From positions 38,104,044-38,168,043 of the forward strand of contig NC_072897.1 in assembly GCF_027943255.1 (NCBI RefSeq): a DNA stretch of 64,000 bases, written 5' to 3'. This DNA comes from Anastrepha obliqua (lineage: Eukaryota > Arthropoda > Insecta > Diptera > Tephritidae). The first letter of the stretch is position 1; each line of letters opens with the position of its first letter. Positions 22,101 through 34,090 of this stretch are shown one piece after another. The notes beneath the pieces are model-generated. The model was not told the origin of the DNA and ran no database searches. It saw only the letters and a program-made list of their open reading frames with translations. The position numbers and the translations under genes were made by a program.

Positions 22101-22330
22101 CTCACGTTAGCTCACTCCCGAACGGGTGTTCGGAAGCTACCCAGAGGATACGTGGGCTAATCCCGACCGTCGTGAGCTGCTTGAACCATATGCAGAAGAA
22201 TCGTCCTGGCCATTCCCTAGTGAATGGCGATCAGTAACTTTCCCCACTTGCGTGGAGTTCTACACATGGAACCATCGGCCATGTAAATATACGTGTCTTC
22301 TAAATTCTCGGCAGCAATAAATTTTTTTTC
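19169..22330 (-). mobile_element. RTE-clade non-LTR retroposon
   Basis: One long endonuclease-RT gene reads on minus from about 22032 to 19198. It is followed by a very short 3' UTR and a TATATACATACATA-type microsatellite at 19150-19168, both typical of RTE elements. A 5' untranslated region of about 300 bp extends to about 22330. The 5' end and target duplication are not determined. Confidence 0.88.
19198..22032 (-). pseudogene. RTE-type endonuclease/reverse transcriptase, frameshifted
   Basis: The AP-type endonuclease runs from 22032 (TWNVRSLNGEGA, LTAIQETRWTG) through IWLGDFNARVGKDG to NQIDHVVVDGR and DSDHYLVAPKLR. A linker rich in Arg, Lys and Glu follows, then RT motifs WDLSVLCPIHKKGDP, HHLFVDFKAAFDS and YADDIDIIG. 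The C-terminal end is LTYGAEAWTM and RRLRWLDHV-like sequence at 19626-19198. There are frame changes between 21679 and 21613 (two, plus stops), near 20413, and between 20035 and about 19990 around the active site. Length and order match RTE ORF2. The protein nicks DNA and primes reverse transcription. This copy cannot make a continuous product. Confidence 0.88.
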
Positions 22331-23029
22331 TGTGGCAAGTGCTCGCAGCCTCAAATGTAAGTATGTCTATGGCAGTTTGTATGCATGGATTTATGTATAT
22401 GCGTGTTTGCTTTTGCACGTCCATAGGAACGATTTTTCATATGCTTTATTTAGCTGAACGAATATATTGATTTTGTAATGAAATCCTTTCGAATTATATT
22501 ATTGGTATATGTTTGTTAAAGTTCCTCTTACCAAATAAATATTATTATCCTTAAAAAAATGAAATACTTTTTTTTAATTTTAATTTTTTATTTTTATCCA
22601 GAAGTAATTTAAGTACTCTTATATGTATATGTAGGTATATATATTACAATACTATAAATAATAGGTATTTACATTTCCTGAAATGAAAAAAAATATATAA
22701 AATTGTGAAAGCACGAATTACGAAATAGTCCTCATACTATAACAATTTCTCACAGGACTTCGATATTGACATCGGTTAAGTCATTGCGATTTACCTGATG
22801 TTTAAAACACTACTCTCAATCCATTATGATTAAGAAAAAATTGTAGTGCTTTAAAAATCTAGGCTCGGGTGTTACCTGAAAGAGAAGAAAAAATAAATAA
22901 GAAACCTGTAAAATAGACTTAAAAATAGAAAAAACCTGAAACGGAAAATACCTGTAAAATATATAAATAAAAAAAACCTGAAATATAGAAAACTGGAAAA
23001 CCCTGAAATAAAAGAATAGGTATCATTAT
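22331..23029. repeat. AT-rich, diverged family-U-like sequence with CCTGAAA repeats
   Basis: GTTTGTATGCATGGATTTAT...GCGTGTTTGC (about 22370) and CTCACAGGACTTCGATATTG (about 22750) resemble 44190-44250 and the tRNA-like segment at 44520 of unit U1. From 22870 to 23020 there is a degenerate run of AAACCTGAAA-type words. No frame of note. Confidence 0.5.
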
Positions 23030-23115
23030 ATGCAAGAGATAGCTAATAGATTATTAATTACCTGTGTGAACGGTGTATATCTTTTCGTGGGGCCCTGGCT
23101 TACAACCTACGAGTA

Positions 23116-23760
23116 CTACAGTTTTTTTAATTTTTTTGGGAGTTTTCTTAATTTGACACTATTGACCTCATTTCGCAAGAGCCACTTTGCATTTTTAAAT
23201 AGAAGGACAGTTAACAGAAAATCTAATAGCTTCACGCGATGTTCTCTACACTCGCCAGATCCTACAAACCAGTCGGGAAATATTTTTTGTGTTTTTTCTT
23301 TTAAAGCGGACAACATAAAACATCTAAGACCTGCAATGTGGGCATATTTTGCGAAGAGCTGACGGTACCACACCATTTGGAGTCGACACAACCCTGTCTT
23401 CAGGATTGACAAGCCTTAAATCGCTGTCATCCGTGAAGTTTTTGGATCTAATCAGGGCTTCTGAATGCAACTTCAGCTCCCCTTTTGTTTTCGTCATGGC
23501 GTGGGTGCACTTTGGCACATCACTTTTTGGTAAATACCATAGCCAGTGAAGTAACGCTGCACTTGGACCTCAGCTTCATTACTTTCTGCAGCAAAATTTA
23601 CGTCTTCCACATCAATTTCTTCTAAAACGAGATCCTCATTTCGCTGGTCTCCTACTTCTGTCTCAAGATGACGATCCTCGGCGCCTACATTCCAATCTAA
23701 ATGTATATCGTCATCCTCTGCACAGTTAGAACCTTTTTTCTCACACAACACATCTCTCAC
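23116..23760 (-). pseudogene. Relic resembling the C-terminus of a P/THAP9-type transposase
   Basis: Three overlapping minus frames (23760-23494, 23518-23324, 23412-23116) seem to form one broken protein. It begins with an acidic stretch (NEDLVLEEIDVEDVNF), then YFTGYGIYQKV, a Cys-rich block, DSDLRLVNPED and GVV, followed by SGECREHRVKLLDFLL and LFKNAKWLLRNEV. The order (a YxxGY segment, CxxC, a linker, then CxxH with a basic helix) recalls the end of P-superfamily and related transposases. I could not confirm this without a profile search. It directly abuts family-U sequence (CACCTCGACATTAAACC at 23759), so it may be a remnant of the autonomous relative of U. A different DDE family remains possible. 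Confidence 0.4.
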
Positions 23761-24380
23761 CTCGACATTAAACCAATTAAATTTTTACTATTTTCTTATT
23801 TTTGAAATAATAAGCACATGTGTAAAATTTATTGCACAACTTTCTCTCGATTAAATTAAAAAATAAGATCTATTTAAAAAAAAAAAAGAATTTGCCGCCG
23901 AGAATTGATGTCAAGTCATACATTTGGCGAGGAAAAATACGCGGTTTGTTTATTTCTGTGGCTGCTTATTTTTTTTAAATTTATTACACAATTTTTTTTC
24001 GATTCATTAAAAAAAATTTAAGTGAGAAAAAATAAAAAAATTTGGCCCCAGTAATTGATGTCAAGTCATAAATGTTTGTAATACAAAGCTGTGGATATAT
24101 GTATCTTACGGACGACGGGGATAACTTTTAATACATTTTCTGAAAAGTAATTCATGACGGCTTTTCATTACATGCACAAATTAGTGTACATACTATGTAT
24201 TTACTTACTGAAAGTATATAACACTACTAAATATAATGCATATGTATGTATATATGTATGTGCATGTTAAAGGAAGTATTTGTGTCCACAAATAAAATAA
24301 TGGTTTAAGATAAATCAACACTTATTTTATGTTGTATTTCAATTTATAGGTTATGTATTCGAAAGCATATTACATACATA
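23740..24380 (+). repeat. Left part of a family-U copy (U0)
   Basis: Starts with CACACAACACATCTCTCACC, the sequence found about 170 bp inside each U unit. It has two diverged copies of the ~185-bp internal repeat (GAGAATTGATGTCAAGTCAT at 23897 and a second near 24050), then AAGTAATTCATGACGGCTTT and GGTTATGTATTCGAAAGCAT, as at 42550-42760. The copy continues at 26682 beyond the nested MITE and TIR element. Confidence 0.75.
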
Positions 24381-24636
24381 TCGCACCCTAAATACAAAAG
24401 GGTCACAACTCAAAATTTTCCACACTCGAGCTTGACTTGTTTACAGTAGCACAGAAAACAAACTATGTGACATATCACGCTGAAATTTGCCATGTAAGCT
24501 TATAACAGTCCTACCAAAAAAACAAAAAATTTATTTTTGCCATATGTCATCCGCGGACCGTTTTATTGATAACGTCTCGTTCATATTTGAGCAGAAGTAC
24601 ATTTTGAGTTGTGACCCTTTTGTATTTAGGGTGCGA
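24381..24636. mobile_element. 256-bp MITE with long TIRs
   Basis: Ends TCGCACCCTAAATACAAAAG and its complement, with at least 36 bp of perfect inverted repeat continuing to AACTCAAAAT. Flanked by TA (24379-24380 and 24637-24638), so probably mobilised by a Tc1/mariner-type transposase. No coding capacity. Neither the 9443 nor the 16199 element has matching TIRs. Confidence 0.9.
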
Positions 24637-24643
24637 TATGTGT

Positions 24644-26674
24644 CAGAGAACGTTAAATATAGAGAATTCTCACGAGCTACGAATAACGTGAATTGTCAAA
24701 AATGAAATCTAACCGCCGCCGGGGTGTGGTGAAACTTTTAACAGAGATGTTTTACAGCGATTTCTCCTTTAGCATATTGGCCCTGCACAGTTTTTGGCCT
24801 CTGTAGGAAATCAAATTGACGAATAGCCGACGGCATTTTGCAAAGTATTTGCTTGTGCATTTTTATGTTCCCTTGATAAACGAAAATTTATTCAATTTGT
24901 ATTTTCAGACAAAGGTGATGAAGAAAAAATGATTGAATATTTATTATATGCGCCAACGTTTCAAATCAAAGTAACTTTAATATTTTGATTTAATTTAAAA
25001 AAATTCATTATAAAACGACGTCTCACATTTTGGTATGTGCGGTTTAGTAAATTTAAAACTAAACAAATTTGATGAAAATTTTTACTAATTTTTTGAGTCG
25101 AAACTAATTTATAGCACACAAGTGTTTTGGTATATCGACATATGTATTTACATTTGAATATGCATTTATTTGTTCCTTTGGCAAACCAAATCTTTTTCAA
25201 TTTACATTTTATTACAGGGAATAATAATATATGTACATACATTTGTATGTATGCATTTTCTAGATAGTATAAAACTTTAAAATAAATAAAGGAAAACTTC
25301 AAAGAAACGTATTTGCATATATGGGACAACTAAGTTCAATTGCATCTTTATTAAATATAGTGTTGCACGCATATGTGTGCACTGAAGCAACATGACCTAC
25401 CTCACGAGCATCGCCTTATCATATTTCATGCAATAATTAGGGAGTAAATATTCGTATGATCGAATTCCTGCAAATGCTAAAACAACTTATTCTGCATATG
25501 CATCGACGTATGTGCATGTGCGTATATGCACAATTGATGCCCTAACTATGTATATCTATCTATGTACGTTCAATTGATCAAATCAATAAATTCTGTATAC
25601 AAAACGCTTCATTACCAGGCACACAGGAAGATGGCATATGCAAATATAAATATGTGAATTGAATTTAAGCAATACAATGCTTATTAATATACCATATGCA
25701 TGCACATACAACCGCACACACAGGGCACTCACCTTATTCCTCAAAATCCGTATGTCGTTCAAAGCTAAAATTCTATGCCTGGCGACTACAAGAACAAAAT
25801 GCAGTCATAGACGCAGGCGTAGCGGCCATCATTCTAGTTGCCATAGCGCTGAACAGTCGCGGCGGCGCCGAACAGTTTCAACTATTGTACTGTGCAACAA
25901 AAACTCATCATCAAAAAATTCATTGATAAATTCGAGCTCATAGTTCTAAGAGCAAGAACTTCCATTCATAAAACGAGCCGACCATATGCCAATTTTCTCG
26001 ACAATTCGAAAATAGTCAATATTGGAATATTTCGCGTAGAATTATTTGCCAATATTTGATAAATCTTGAATTTTTGTCAAGTCGAGTGCCCGCGGCTTCG
26101 TACATATGTATGCATCAATATATGTATGTAAATATGTGTATATGTACAGTGCTGTGCCAATGAATGTGCGCTGCGCCTATGAATGCGCGCTGGATTTCTT
26201 GAGAAGTTTTACCGTTTTATCTTGAGCTGTGGCTGGTGAGCATACATACACACAGCATATACATATGCGCAAATGTATATAAATTCACAAATTTACATTT
26301 GCATATGCCATCTTCCTGTGCGCCTGGTAATGAGGCGTTTTCTATAGAGGATTTTGATTCAGTTGAAGGGAATTCAACAAAGTTTTACAGACACCAGACA
26401 GACAGACAGACAGAATAACATAACATATGTATATAATTTTGGATGATTTGGAAAAATTCAAATATATAGGTCATATTAAAAAGCTACCTAACATTCTTTG
26501 CTTCTAATCACCAAGAAATTCTTATCGACTGCTGCTAAATTTACATAATTCAGCCCCTTACTGTTAATTTTTGTTGAAAAATGTGGCTGTGGTGTACCTC
26601 GCGCGCAAAACGAGTACCCCTGAAAAGTGCTCCCTTTTCAGTCATTGAGAATTCTCTATATTTAACGTTCTCTG
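24644..26674 (+). mobile_element. Non-autonomous P/1360-like TIR element, 2031 bp (family A)
   Basis: The left end CAGAGAACGTTAAATATAGA is the exact complement of the right end (...ATTTAACGTTCTCTG) over about 30 bp. The 7-bp duplication TATGTGT flanks it (24637-24643 and 26675-26681). Seven-base duplications and CAGAGA-type ends fit the 1360/Hoppel branch of the P superfamily, from general knowledge. No transposase frame. The interior is the family A sequence seen at 8700, 15005, 17510 and 26831 onward. Confidence 0.88.
26391..26415. repeat. CAGA microsatellite
   Basis: Run of six CAGA units (ACCAGACAGACAGACAGACA). The inverted copy near 27030 lacks this stretch and about 110 bp around it. 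Confidence 0.9.
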
Positions 26675-26830
26675 TATGTGTGCATGCATTTACATTTGTA
26701 TATGAAAAACAATAATGCACAAGGGCAACAACAACATCTTCTTTTCATATGTACATATGCATGTATGCCCAAATAACCTCGCCTTATTTATTCACATGTC
26801 ACAGCATATCATATTCCTACAAGAAATCAA
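26675..26830 (+). repeat. Continuation of family-U copy U0
   Basis: ACATTTGTATATGAAAAACAATAATGC and GCCCAAATAACC match 42785-42880 of unit U1. Together with 24360-24380 this reconstitutes the interrupted host copy. It forms the loop between the two arms of the large inverted repeat. Confidence 0.75.
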
Positions 26831-28031
26831 CAGAACACGTTAATGTATAGAGAAGTCTCAATGACAGGAACGTATGAAATTTCGAGGGGTACTCGTCTCG
26901 CGAAGACTTTTTCACCACAGACACATTTTTCACCAAAAATTAACAGTAAGGGGCTGAATTATGTAAATTTAGCAGCAGTCGATAAGAATTTCTTGGTGAT
27001 TAGAAGCAAAGAATGTTAGGTAGCTTTTTAATATGACCTATTCCCTTCAACTGAATAAAAATCCTCTATAGAAAACACTTCATTACCAGGCACACGGGAA
27101 GATGGCATATGCAAATTTAAATTTGCCAATTTATATACATTTGCGCATATGTATATGCTGTGTGTATGTATGCTCACCAGCCCCAGCTCAAAATAAAACG
27201 GTAAAATTCCTCAAGAAATCTTGAAATGTTTACAGGCATCTTCAAATGCTCTGATTTCAGAGTAAGTTTCTAACTTTGCAGATATATGCATATGTTTTGT
27301 GCACTTCTTATCAATTGAAAAACTAAATACGTAAAGTAATCTACTAATTAACTATTTGCCTACTATCAGTTAACATAAAATAATTGTTTCCAAATTTTAT
27401 CTTAGTATTAAAATATCCGAATCAGACCTTTTTTTTAAGCTACTTGTTTTCTTCTGCAACTTACTGTATGCTCAAGCGCGCACTTGACGCACAGCAGCTG
27501 CGGCTGTCGAGCATTTAGAAAGACATATTTACATACATATATTGATGCATACATATGTATGTACGATGCCGCGGGCACTCGACTTCACAAAAATTCAAGA
27601 TTTACCAAATATTGGCAAATAATTCTACGCGAAATATTCCAATATTGACTATTTTCGAATGGTCGAGAAAATTGTCATATGCGAGTATGAATGATGAATG
27701 AAAGTACATACTTTGCTCGTAGAAATATGAGCTCGAATTTATCAATGAATTTTTTGATGATGAGCTTTTGTTGAAACTGTTCAGCGCCGTCGCGACTATT
27801 TTGAGCTGTTCAGCACCATGGCAACTAGAATGATGACCGCTACGCCTGCGTCTATGACTGCATTTTGTTCTTGTAGTCGCCAGGCATTGTTTTGCTTGAA
27901 TTCAATTCACATATTTATATTTGCATATGCCATCTTCCTGTGTGCCTGGTAATGAAGCGTTTTGTATACAGAGTTTTTTGATTTGATCAATTGAACGTAC
28001 ATACATATGTAGTTAGGGCATCAAGTGTGCA

Positions 28032-28551
28032 AATTAAAGTTATAACGCGGGTGAGCGTTAAAAAAAATAAAATAAAACGATTGGTTGCAAAGTCAAACTT
28101 GAAGTGATTCTTTTATTCTTACGTTATTCCTTTTATACCAAATTTTTGCTTACTCTATACTTAACAAATAATTGTTTGTGTTTACAATAAATCTTTCACT
28201 ACTGGATGAGCTTATTTCATCATCCTCTACTTTGTGCTTATGCTAGCTTTAAAAGTACTTGACAAATAATTGTTTATGTTTATAAATTTGTGCTTATGCT
28301 AGCTTTAAAAAGTACTTGACAAATAATTGTTTATGTTTATAAATTTGTGCTTATGCTAGCTTTAAAAAGTATTACTTATTGTAATTCTATCCTTAACAAA
28401 TAATTTTTTATATTTACAGTAAATATTTCACTATTGGATGAGCTTATTTCATCATCCAATTAGTGCTTATGCTAGCTTTAAGAAGTATTGCTTACTCTAA
28501 CTTTTTGTATATATTTGCCGTTATGCGGCTTACCAGAATAGGGTATTAACT
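28032..28551 (-). repeat. 3' LTR of EV2 (520 bp)
   Basis: Begins AATTAAAGTTATAACGCGGG and ends GGGTATTAACT. Contains about two and a half tandem copies of a ~67-bp block with GTGCTTATGCTAGCTTTAAA (28230-28370). The env frame runs 74 bp into it. On minus the purine tract GAGGAGGGGG (28552-28561) lies just before it. Confidence 0.96.
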
Positions 28552-30024
28552 CCCCCTCCTCTAAATCGAAACGTCCCGTCTTCGAATATATATCGGTGAT
28601 ATTCTGAATCGTCAAATCTATATCACTCATTAACATTTCTTTTATATTTTTACTTCTTAATGCTTTTTTGACATATATTTTCTTTATTAATTTATAAACT
28701 GTATAAAAAGACAATGACACTATCAATACTGTGGTAAGTGACCACCAAATCGGTTTTTCTTGAATTTCCTGTTTTATTTTATTTAATACATTCGAATTTT
28801 CAAATTTTAAGTATTCATTTGTAGATTCAACATACTCAGTTATTTCAAAGTTATTAATATAATTAATTTTTACATAATTCCAAATTTTTTCATCAATATT
28901 TTCATATGTAACATTATCAATTATAGTATAATTCTTAAAATCTATTAAATAAATTCCATCTAATGTGCGTTCATCAATTACATGCGTTCCAGAAACTAAT
29001 ATGGCCCCCTGTTTTATTTCTTCTATTTCTTTATTTTTCTCTTTTAATTTTTTGCATTTGGTTCTTGCTTTATTCAAAATTTTCGACAAACAAGATTTCC
29101 TTTCTTCAATTTTACAGTATGTATTTTTTATTTCTTCTTTACATTCTTTTACATTTACATAATCATTTCCACACTTCGCTATTTTATCCTCAATTATCAA
29201 TTTACCATCTCTCTGCGCTATAGCCCGAACTTCATAAAATTTACAATCATACAATACCTTTGGATATTTTATATATATATTACAATTAATTCTTTATTTT
29301 GAATTACTTTAAACTGTGAATCATCTATTAAATCTGTCATCGTTATTCGTCCGTGTTCATGTCGTGTTATATTTCTTATCTCATCAATGTGCAGAATAGC
29401 TGGATTCAAGATTCCTACCTTTGCCAAAGTTATAGTTTGTATTAAATTCTGTAATTCATTAATGATATAACTATTCCTACGCTTACTCTTCATTCTAATA
29501 TGTGCATTTCCTTGTAATTCTTTAACCCTCTCAGTTAAATGCGTAATAGCTTTAAACATCTGTGAATTTGTGGTATACTGTTTATTACTATTTTCCACTA
29601 ATTCATTTAATTTATTGGTTATTAATACTAAATCATCACGATCCGGTGTTCCTGCTATCCATTTCCACAATGTTCCCAACTCATTAGTACCTCTTGTAAA
29701 TCTATGATCCTTTTCCTGCAATTGCTCTATTAATGTCTCCATTAATTCTATTTCCAATTCGTATTCAATTTCATTTACGTCAAAATCCGTACGCATTGTC
29801 TTACTTCCATTTACATGAATATATTCATTCCTATTGTACATTTGTTGTTTCATTTCTTCCAATAAACTCGCAAAATAAGTTATATTTGTAATGTGAAAAA
29901 TATCCCCATAATCTTCATATAATAAAACATCTCCGTCTTCTATTAAAACATAGTCTTCCCTTGTATAACCAATAATGTCCGTCATCCCGAAAGATATGAA
30001 TGCTGCAAATAGCACCAATCTCAT
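28478..30024 (-). pseudogene. env: EV2 env, frameshifted at a TA run
   Basis: The upstream half is 30024-29269 (251 codons). It has an N-terminal hydrophobic signal-like segment (LVLFAAFISFGM), a basic cleavage-like site (RFTR) and the motif LGTLWKWIAGTPDRDD. The downstream half is 29254-28478 (258 codons). It has a Cys-rich middle, a long charged region, a transmembrane segment (WWSLTTVLIVSLSFY) and a cytoplasmic tail whose stop lies inside the 3' LTR. The halves are out of frame across a TATATATA run near 29270, a likely replication-slippage site. The family is the baculovirus F-like Env of insect errantiviruses. Several N-glycosylation sequons are visible in both halves. Confidence 0.86.
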
Positions 30025-30034
30025 TCTGTAAATA

Positions 30035-32990
30035 TTAAGATTTAATATTATCCTTGTGAATTATTATGTTACGTTTCTGAATTATTATTTTATTTCCCTT
30101 ATCTTCTTTTACTTTTTGTCTCCTATATTTCGGTTTTAATTTATTCCTTTCACCTATAACTTTCTCATATACTGTCTGACATGGAGTATAATTTTTTTCT
30201 TTTCGTCTTTTATTATGTACCTTCAACATAACTTCCTGTGCCGATTTTAATTTATCTTTTATATTTTCATGTGGTTTTTTATTGTAAAGCACCTCATACG
30301 GTTTTTCTTTAATTGTCGAATGAATAGTTTTATTGTATTGCTGAGCTGCTCTAATAATGGATTCTAAATCACTTATTAAATTCAATTCCTCCTTTAAACA
30401 TCTTCCTATTTCAATGAGAGTAGAATGCACTCTTTCTACCTGACCATTAGTTACTGAATGTCTTGGATCGCAATAATATGTTTCAATATTACATCTATTA
30501 GCAAATGATCTAAATTGAGCCGATGCAAAACTTGGTTCATTGTCCACTGTATTTCTCTTTACTTCCGGAAATACCTGTAAAGCTTCCAAAATCTTTTCGA
30601 TTAAATTTGTCTTATCTTCAATATGCTTAACTTTCAAGAACTTAGAATAAGAGTCAATCAAAGTTAAAAATTTCAGTTTTTGAGCGTAAAAAATGTCAAT
30701 ATGAACTTGTTCACCTTCTTTCTCTGGAATTGGTGCCCTTCCAATTGGTACCTTTTTGGGTTGTCTATCGTATTTATTCTTATTACATACCTGACAATTT
30801 CTAACATATTGCTAGTATTGATCCCTGATCTGTGCCAAATTTTCCCTATAATTTCTATGTGCTCTACCATGTGTTTGCTCTATAATATTACCCTGGTCCT
30901 CTCTATTCGTGACATCAATTGGAAAACACTTCACACGTAAAAATTTCGTTACCGGAAAAGTATCCATCAATACGGTTTTTATTTCATATGCCACTTCCGG
31001 AGTACAAAATATTCCTGTAACCAATTTTGGATTTAATTGTTCAGAAAGAACAGGTATTATATTTTCTGGTTTATCATATTCTATTAAAAATCTAGTGTTA
31101 CCGAAGATTAAAACTCTTTCTTGGGTAGCAATTTTTGCACCTTGATTTATTAATATTTGCTGTTTAAAGTGATTCAATGGCTTGTTAGTATCCCTAATTG
31201 AAATTTCATCACTACTCTCGGCTGAATGCTGTGTATTCGCAAATAAATCCTCCGATTCTGAAATTTCATTATTCGATTCTGTTAAATTATTTAACTGCTG
31301 TCTCGATAGTGCATCTGCTACAACATTTGTTGCTCCGGGTTTATAGATTATTCTTGGCGAAAATTCTTCAATAAATGCCCTCCATCTTTTCATTTTAACA
31401 TTAGGGTTTCTTTCAGATATCGCAAACGATAGCGGTTGGTGGTCCGTATAAATTTCTAAATCTTTTACAGCATAAAGGTAATGTCGCAATGTTTTCAATG
31501 CCCAAACAATAGCATAAAACTCCTTTTCGTTAGTTACATAATTCTTCTGCTCGGTTGAATTCAAGGTCTTTGAAATAAATGTTATGGGTTTTCCTCGTTG
31601 TGATAATACAGCTCCCACAGCTACATTTGAAGCGTCGGTATTTAAAATTAATTTTTCATTAAAATCACGTCGCGTTAATTCAATGCATTGGCATAATACA
31701 TCCTTTAACCTTTCACAAGCGGCTATACCTTCTTGGTCAAGATCAATCCTTGTCTTTTTTGATACATGCTGCGATACTCCTCCATTTTTTCCTTTTAAGT
31801 GCTTTGTCAGTGGCTTAGCTATTGTAGCGTAATCTTGAATAAATTTTCTGTAATATCCTGTTAATCCCAAAAAACCCCTATTGTCGTAAAGTTTTAGGTA
31901 TGGGATAATTTTTTATCGCTTCCTAAATTCGAAAGTATCACCTCAGGATTAGGCATGGGGTATCTATCTGATATTGTTTTTTCATTTAATTTTTTAAAAT
32001 CTATGACTAAACTTAGTTTAGGACTTCCATCCTCGTTCATTCCCTTTTTCGGAACAACCCAATCAGGAGAACTATAAGGACTTTTGCTATTCCTTATTAT
32101 ACCCTTTCTTAGTAAATTTCCAATTTCCTCATTAACAAAATCATTTACAGACATAGGATACGGATACTGCTTCGACCATATGGGTTTGTCATCCTCAGTT
32201 CTAATTTCCGCTTTTATGTCTGTCCTGAAAGGCAAATCCATGTCAATGTTCTTATGTGTTTCCTTTATAATTCTAATAATATCCTCTCTCAATAGAGGAA
32301 TATTAAAACCTTCACTTTCACCAATATTTTTTTTATATTTCTTAGAAAATTTATTCCTCATTTCCAAATTTTCAACTTCAAAATTATTTAACATATTGCT
32401 GGAATGATCTTCAGCGGGCGCTTTAGAGGTTTTTTCCTCCAAAGTTAATTCTTTCTTTGTTATTTTATGCTGGTATGACTCATCAGCTGGCGTCATAAGA
32501 CAATTTTGTCCCATGATAACTTTTGTATATCCAAAGCATTTCTTCTTTGAATTTTCATGTTTTCTTTTGTATTGCCGGTATTACCTTCGGCGGGCGCTTT
32601 AGGACTTCTGTGTCCCAAAGATTTTACTTTTATTCCTGATTTTCCTATACAACTATCCTCATTGTTACTTAAAAACCGTAATTTTTCTGAATATTCGTTC
32701 CCATAATTAGTTAACTCCTAAGATTGATATGGAAAAATCTTAGCTCTAATCTTCTTCAAGAAATAAACTCCTATCAAGAAATCACTTTCTAAATTTTCTA
32801 TTTCATAAAATCTTTCCATACATCCCAATAGATGTACGTTATGAAACAAATCAATGACGGTCGAACCATGAATAGTCCTTACCCTCTTCTTAATTGCTAA
32901 TTCCTGTCCATTGTCATACACTCCCTTTCTAATATAACAACTAGTAGCACCGGTATCTATTAGTATCCTCATTACTTTTCCGGTTTGCAA
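30035..32990 (-). pseudogene. pol: EV2 pol with RT active site deleted
   Basis: Protease at 32990-32718 has ILIDTGATSCYI and overlaps the gag end in another frame. RT fingers at 32514-31894 have SPDWVVPKKG, LSLVIDFKKLN and DRYPMPNPEV. Just after LSNLGSDKK the sequence jumps near 31890 to GFLGLTGYYRKF, so about 140 residues of palm, including the expected Y-x-D-D box, are missing. RNase H (31870-31250) keeps NTDASNVAVGAV, NEKEFYAIVWAL, YTDHQPL and VVADALSR. Integrase has THGRAHR and CQVC with a TAG at 30812 between the His and Cys pairs, then TLIDSYSKFL, TVDNEPSF and NGQVERVHST, ending at 30035. The protein would be catalytically dead for DNA synthesis. Confidence 0.9.
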
Positions 32991-34090
32991 ATCTGTCCGG
33001 AATATGTAGGGCAGGTGGAAGTTTGACCTAAAAAATGATTTTCACTAATATTATTGATTCTCTGAGCCTTTGCAGGTGGTTGACCACTAAAGTTTGTATT
33101 ATCATTTCTTTTTATCGGTGGATTAAACCTATTTCCAGAGAAAGCATTACCCTGTTGTGATCTTGCAAACATCCCTCGTTGCACCACAGGAGCATTACAA
33201 GATGAAGTATCCATGGGTTCTGGCTTTGAGAAATTTACATTTGTATTCTGTCTTACTTGTGGATATCTCAAATTATTTTGGAACACCATTTTTTGATCAC
33301 CTCTAAAATTATTTTGATAATTTCCATTAACATTTTTTCTCTGGTTTCGAGCTCTAGAAAAGTGCAATGCAAATTCTGATCGCATTTGGTTTGAGTAAAG
33401 CTCCTGAGCCTTAGCCAAAGCGTTTGGTAAATCGACTGGAGCCAATGTGAAAAGTATCTGGTTAAGTGGAGGACGTAAACCGGTAATAAATGTCCTCAAA
33501 GCAGTTTCACGATTCTTAATATTAAGTTGGTTTGTTATTTCTGAATTAGTACCATGCGTCATTATGGTCTAATTAATTAGTAAAGTTAATTTACGGTTTA
33601 CTTCATTATAATAATCTATTAGGGATTTTGATCCTTGTCTTAAAATACTCATCTCTTGATCAATTACATGAATTGGTCGTCTGTCAGCATATGCAAAGTC
33701 CAATCTAGCAAATATGGCCTCTAAATTCAATACAGCCCCATGATTAGTCAAAATATCGTTCGCATCTCCTACAATTTTATTTCTTAATATAGTTAGTGCG
33801 CCAAAGTATCTTCTGCTACCTTTAATATACAAACTCATAGAATTTTTTGCAGCCTCTCTCCAACTAACATATGATTTACCTGAAAACACGAGCAAAGATC
33901 GAATTATATCCAAGCTTTCATTACACATTAATGCATCGTCAATAGTCTGAGTCCGATACTCAGTTACCTGAGAAGCTGTGGTCAGAGCCCTAATTAGGTT
34001 ATTCAATTGACCTATTTCAATACGTAAGTTTGCGGTGTGAGTAGCTATTAATCTAGCTATATCTTCCGCAGATAAATTATTCACTGCCAT
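32972..34090 (-). pseudogene. gag: EV2 gag with one in-frame stop
   Basis: The frame from ATG 34090 (MAVNNLSAEDIARLI) continues to 32972 but for a TAG at 33569-33571. The two parts are in the same frame. The capsid-like part has SWREAAKNSMSLYIKGSRRY and DFAYADRRPIHVID. The second part has TFITGLRPPLNQILF and ends in an Arg, Asn and Gln-rich tail without a CCHC knuckle, as in other errantiviruses. Length (about 372 codons) is slightly short for the group. Confidence 0.85.
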
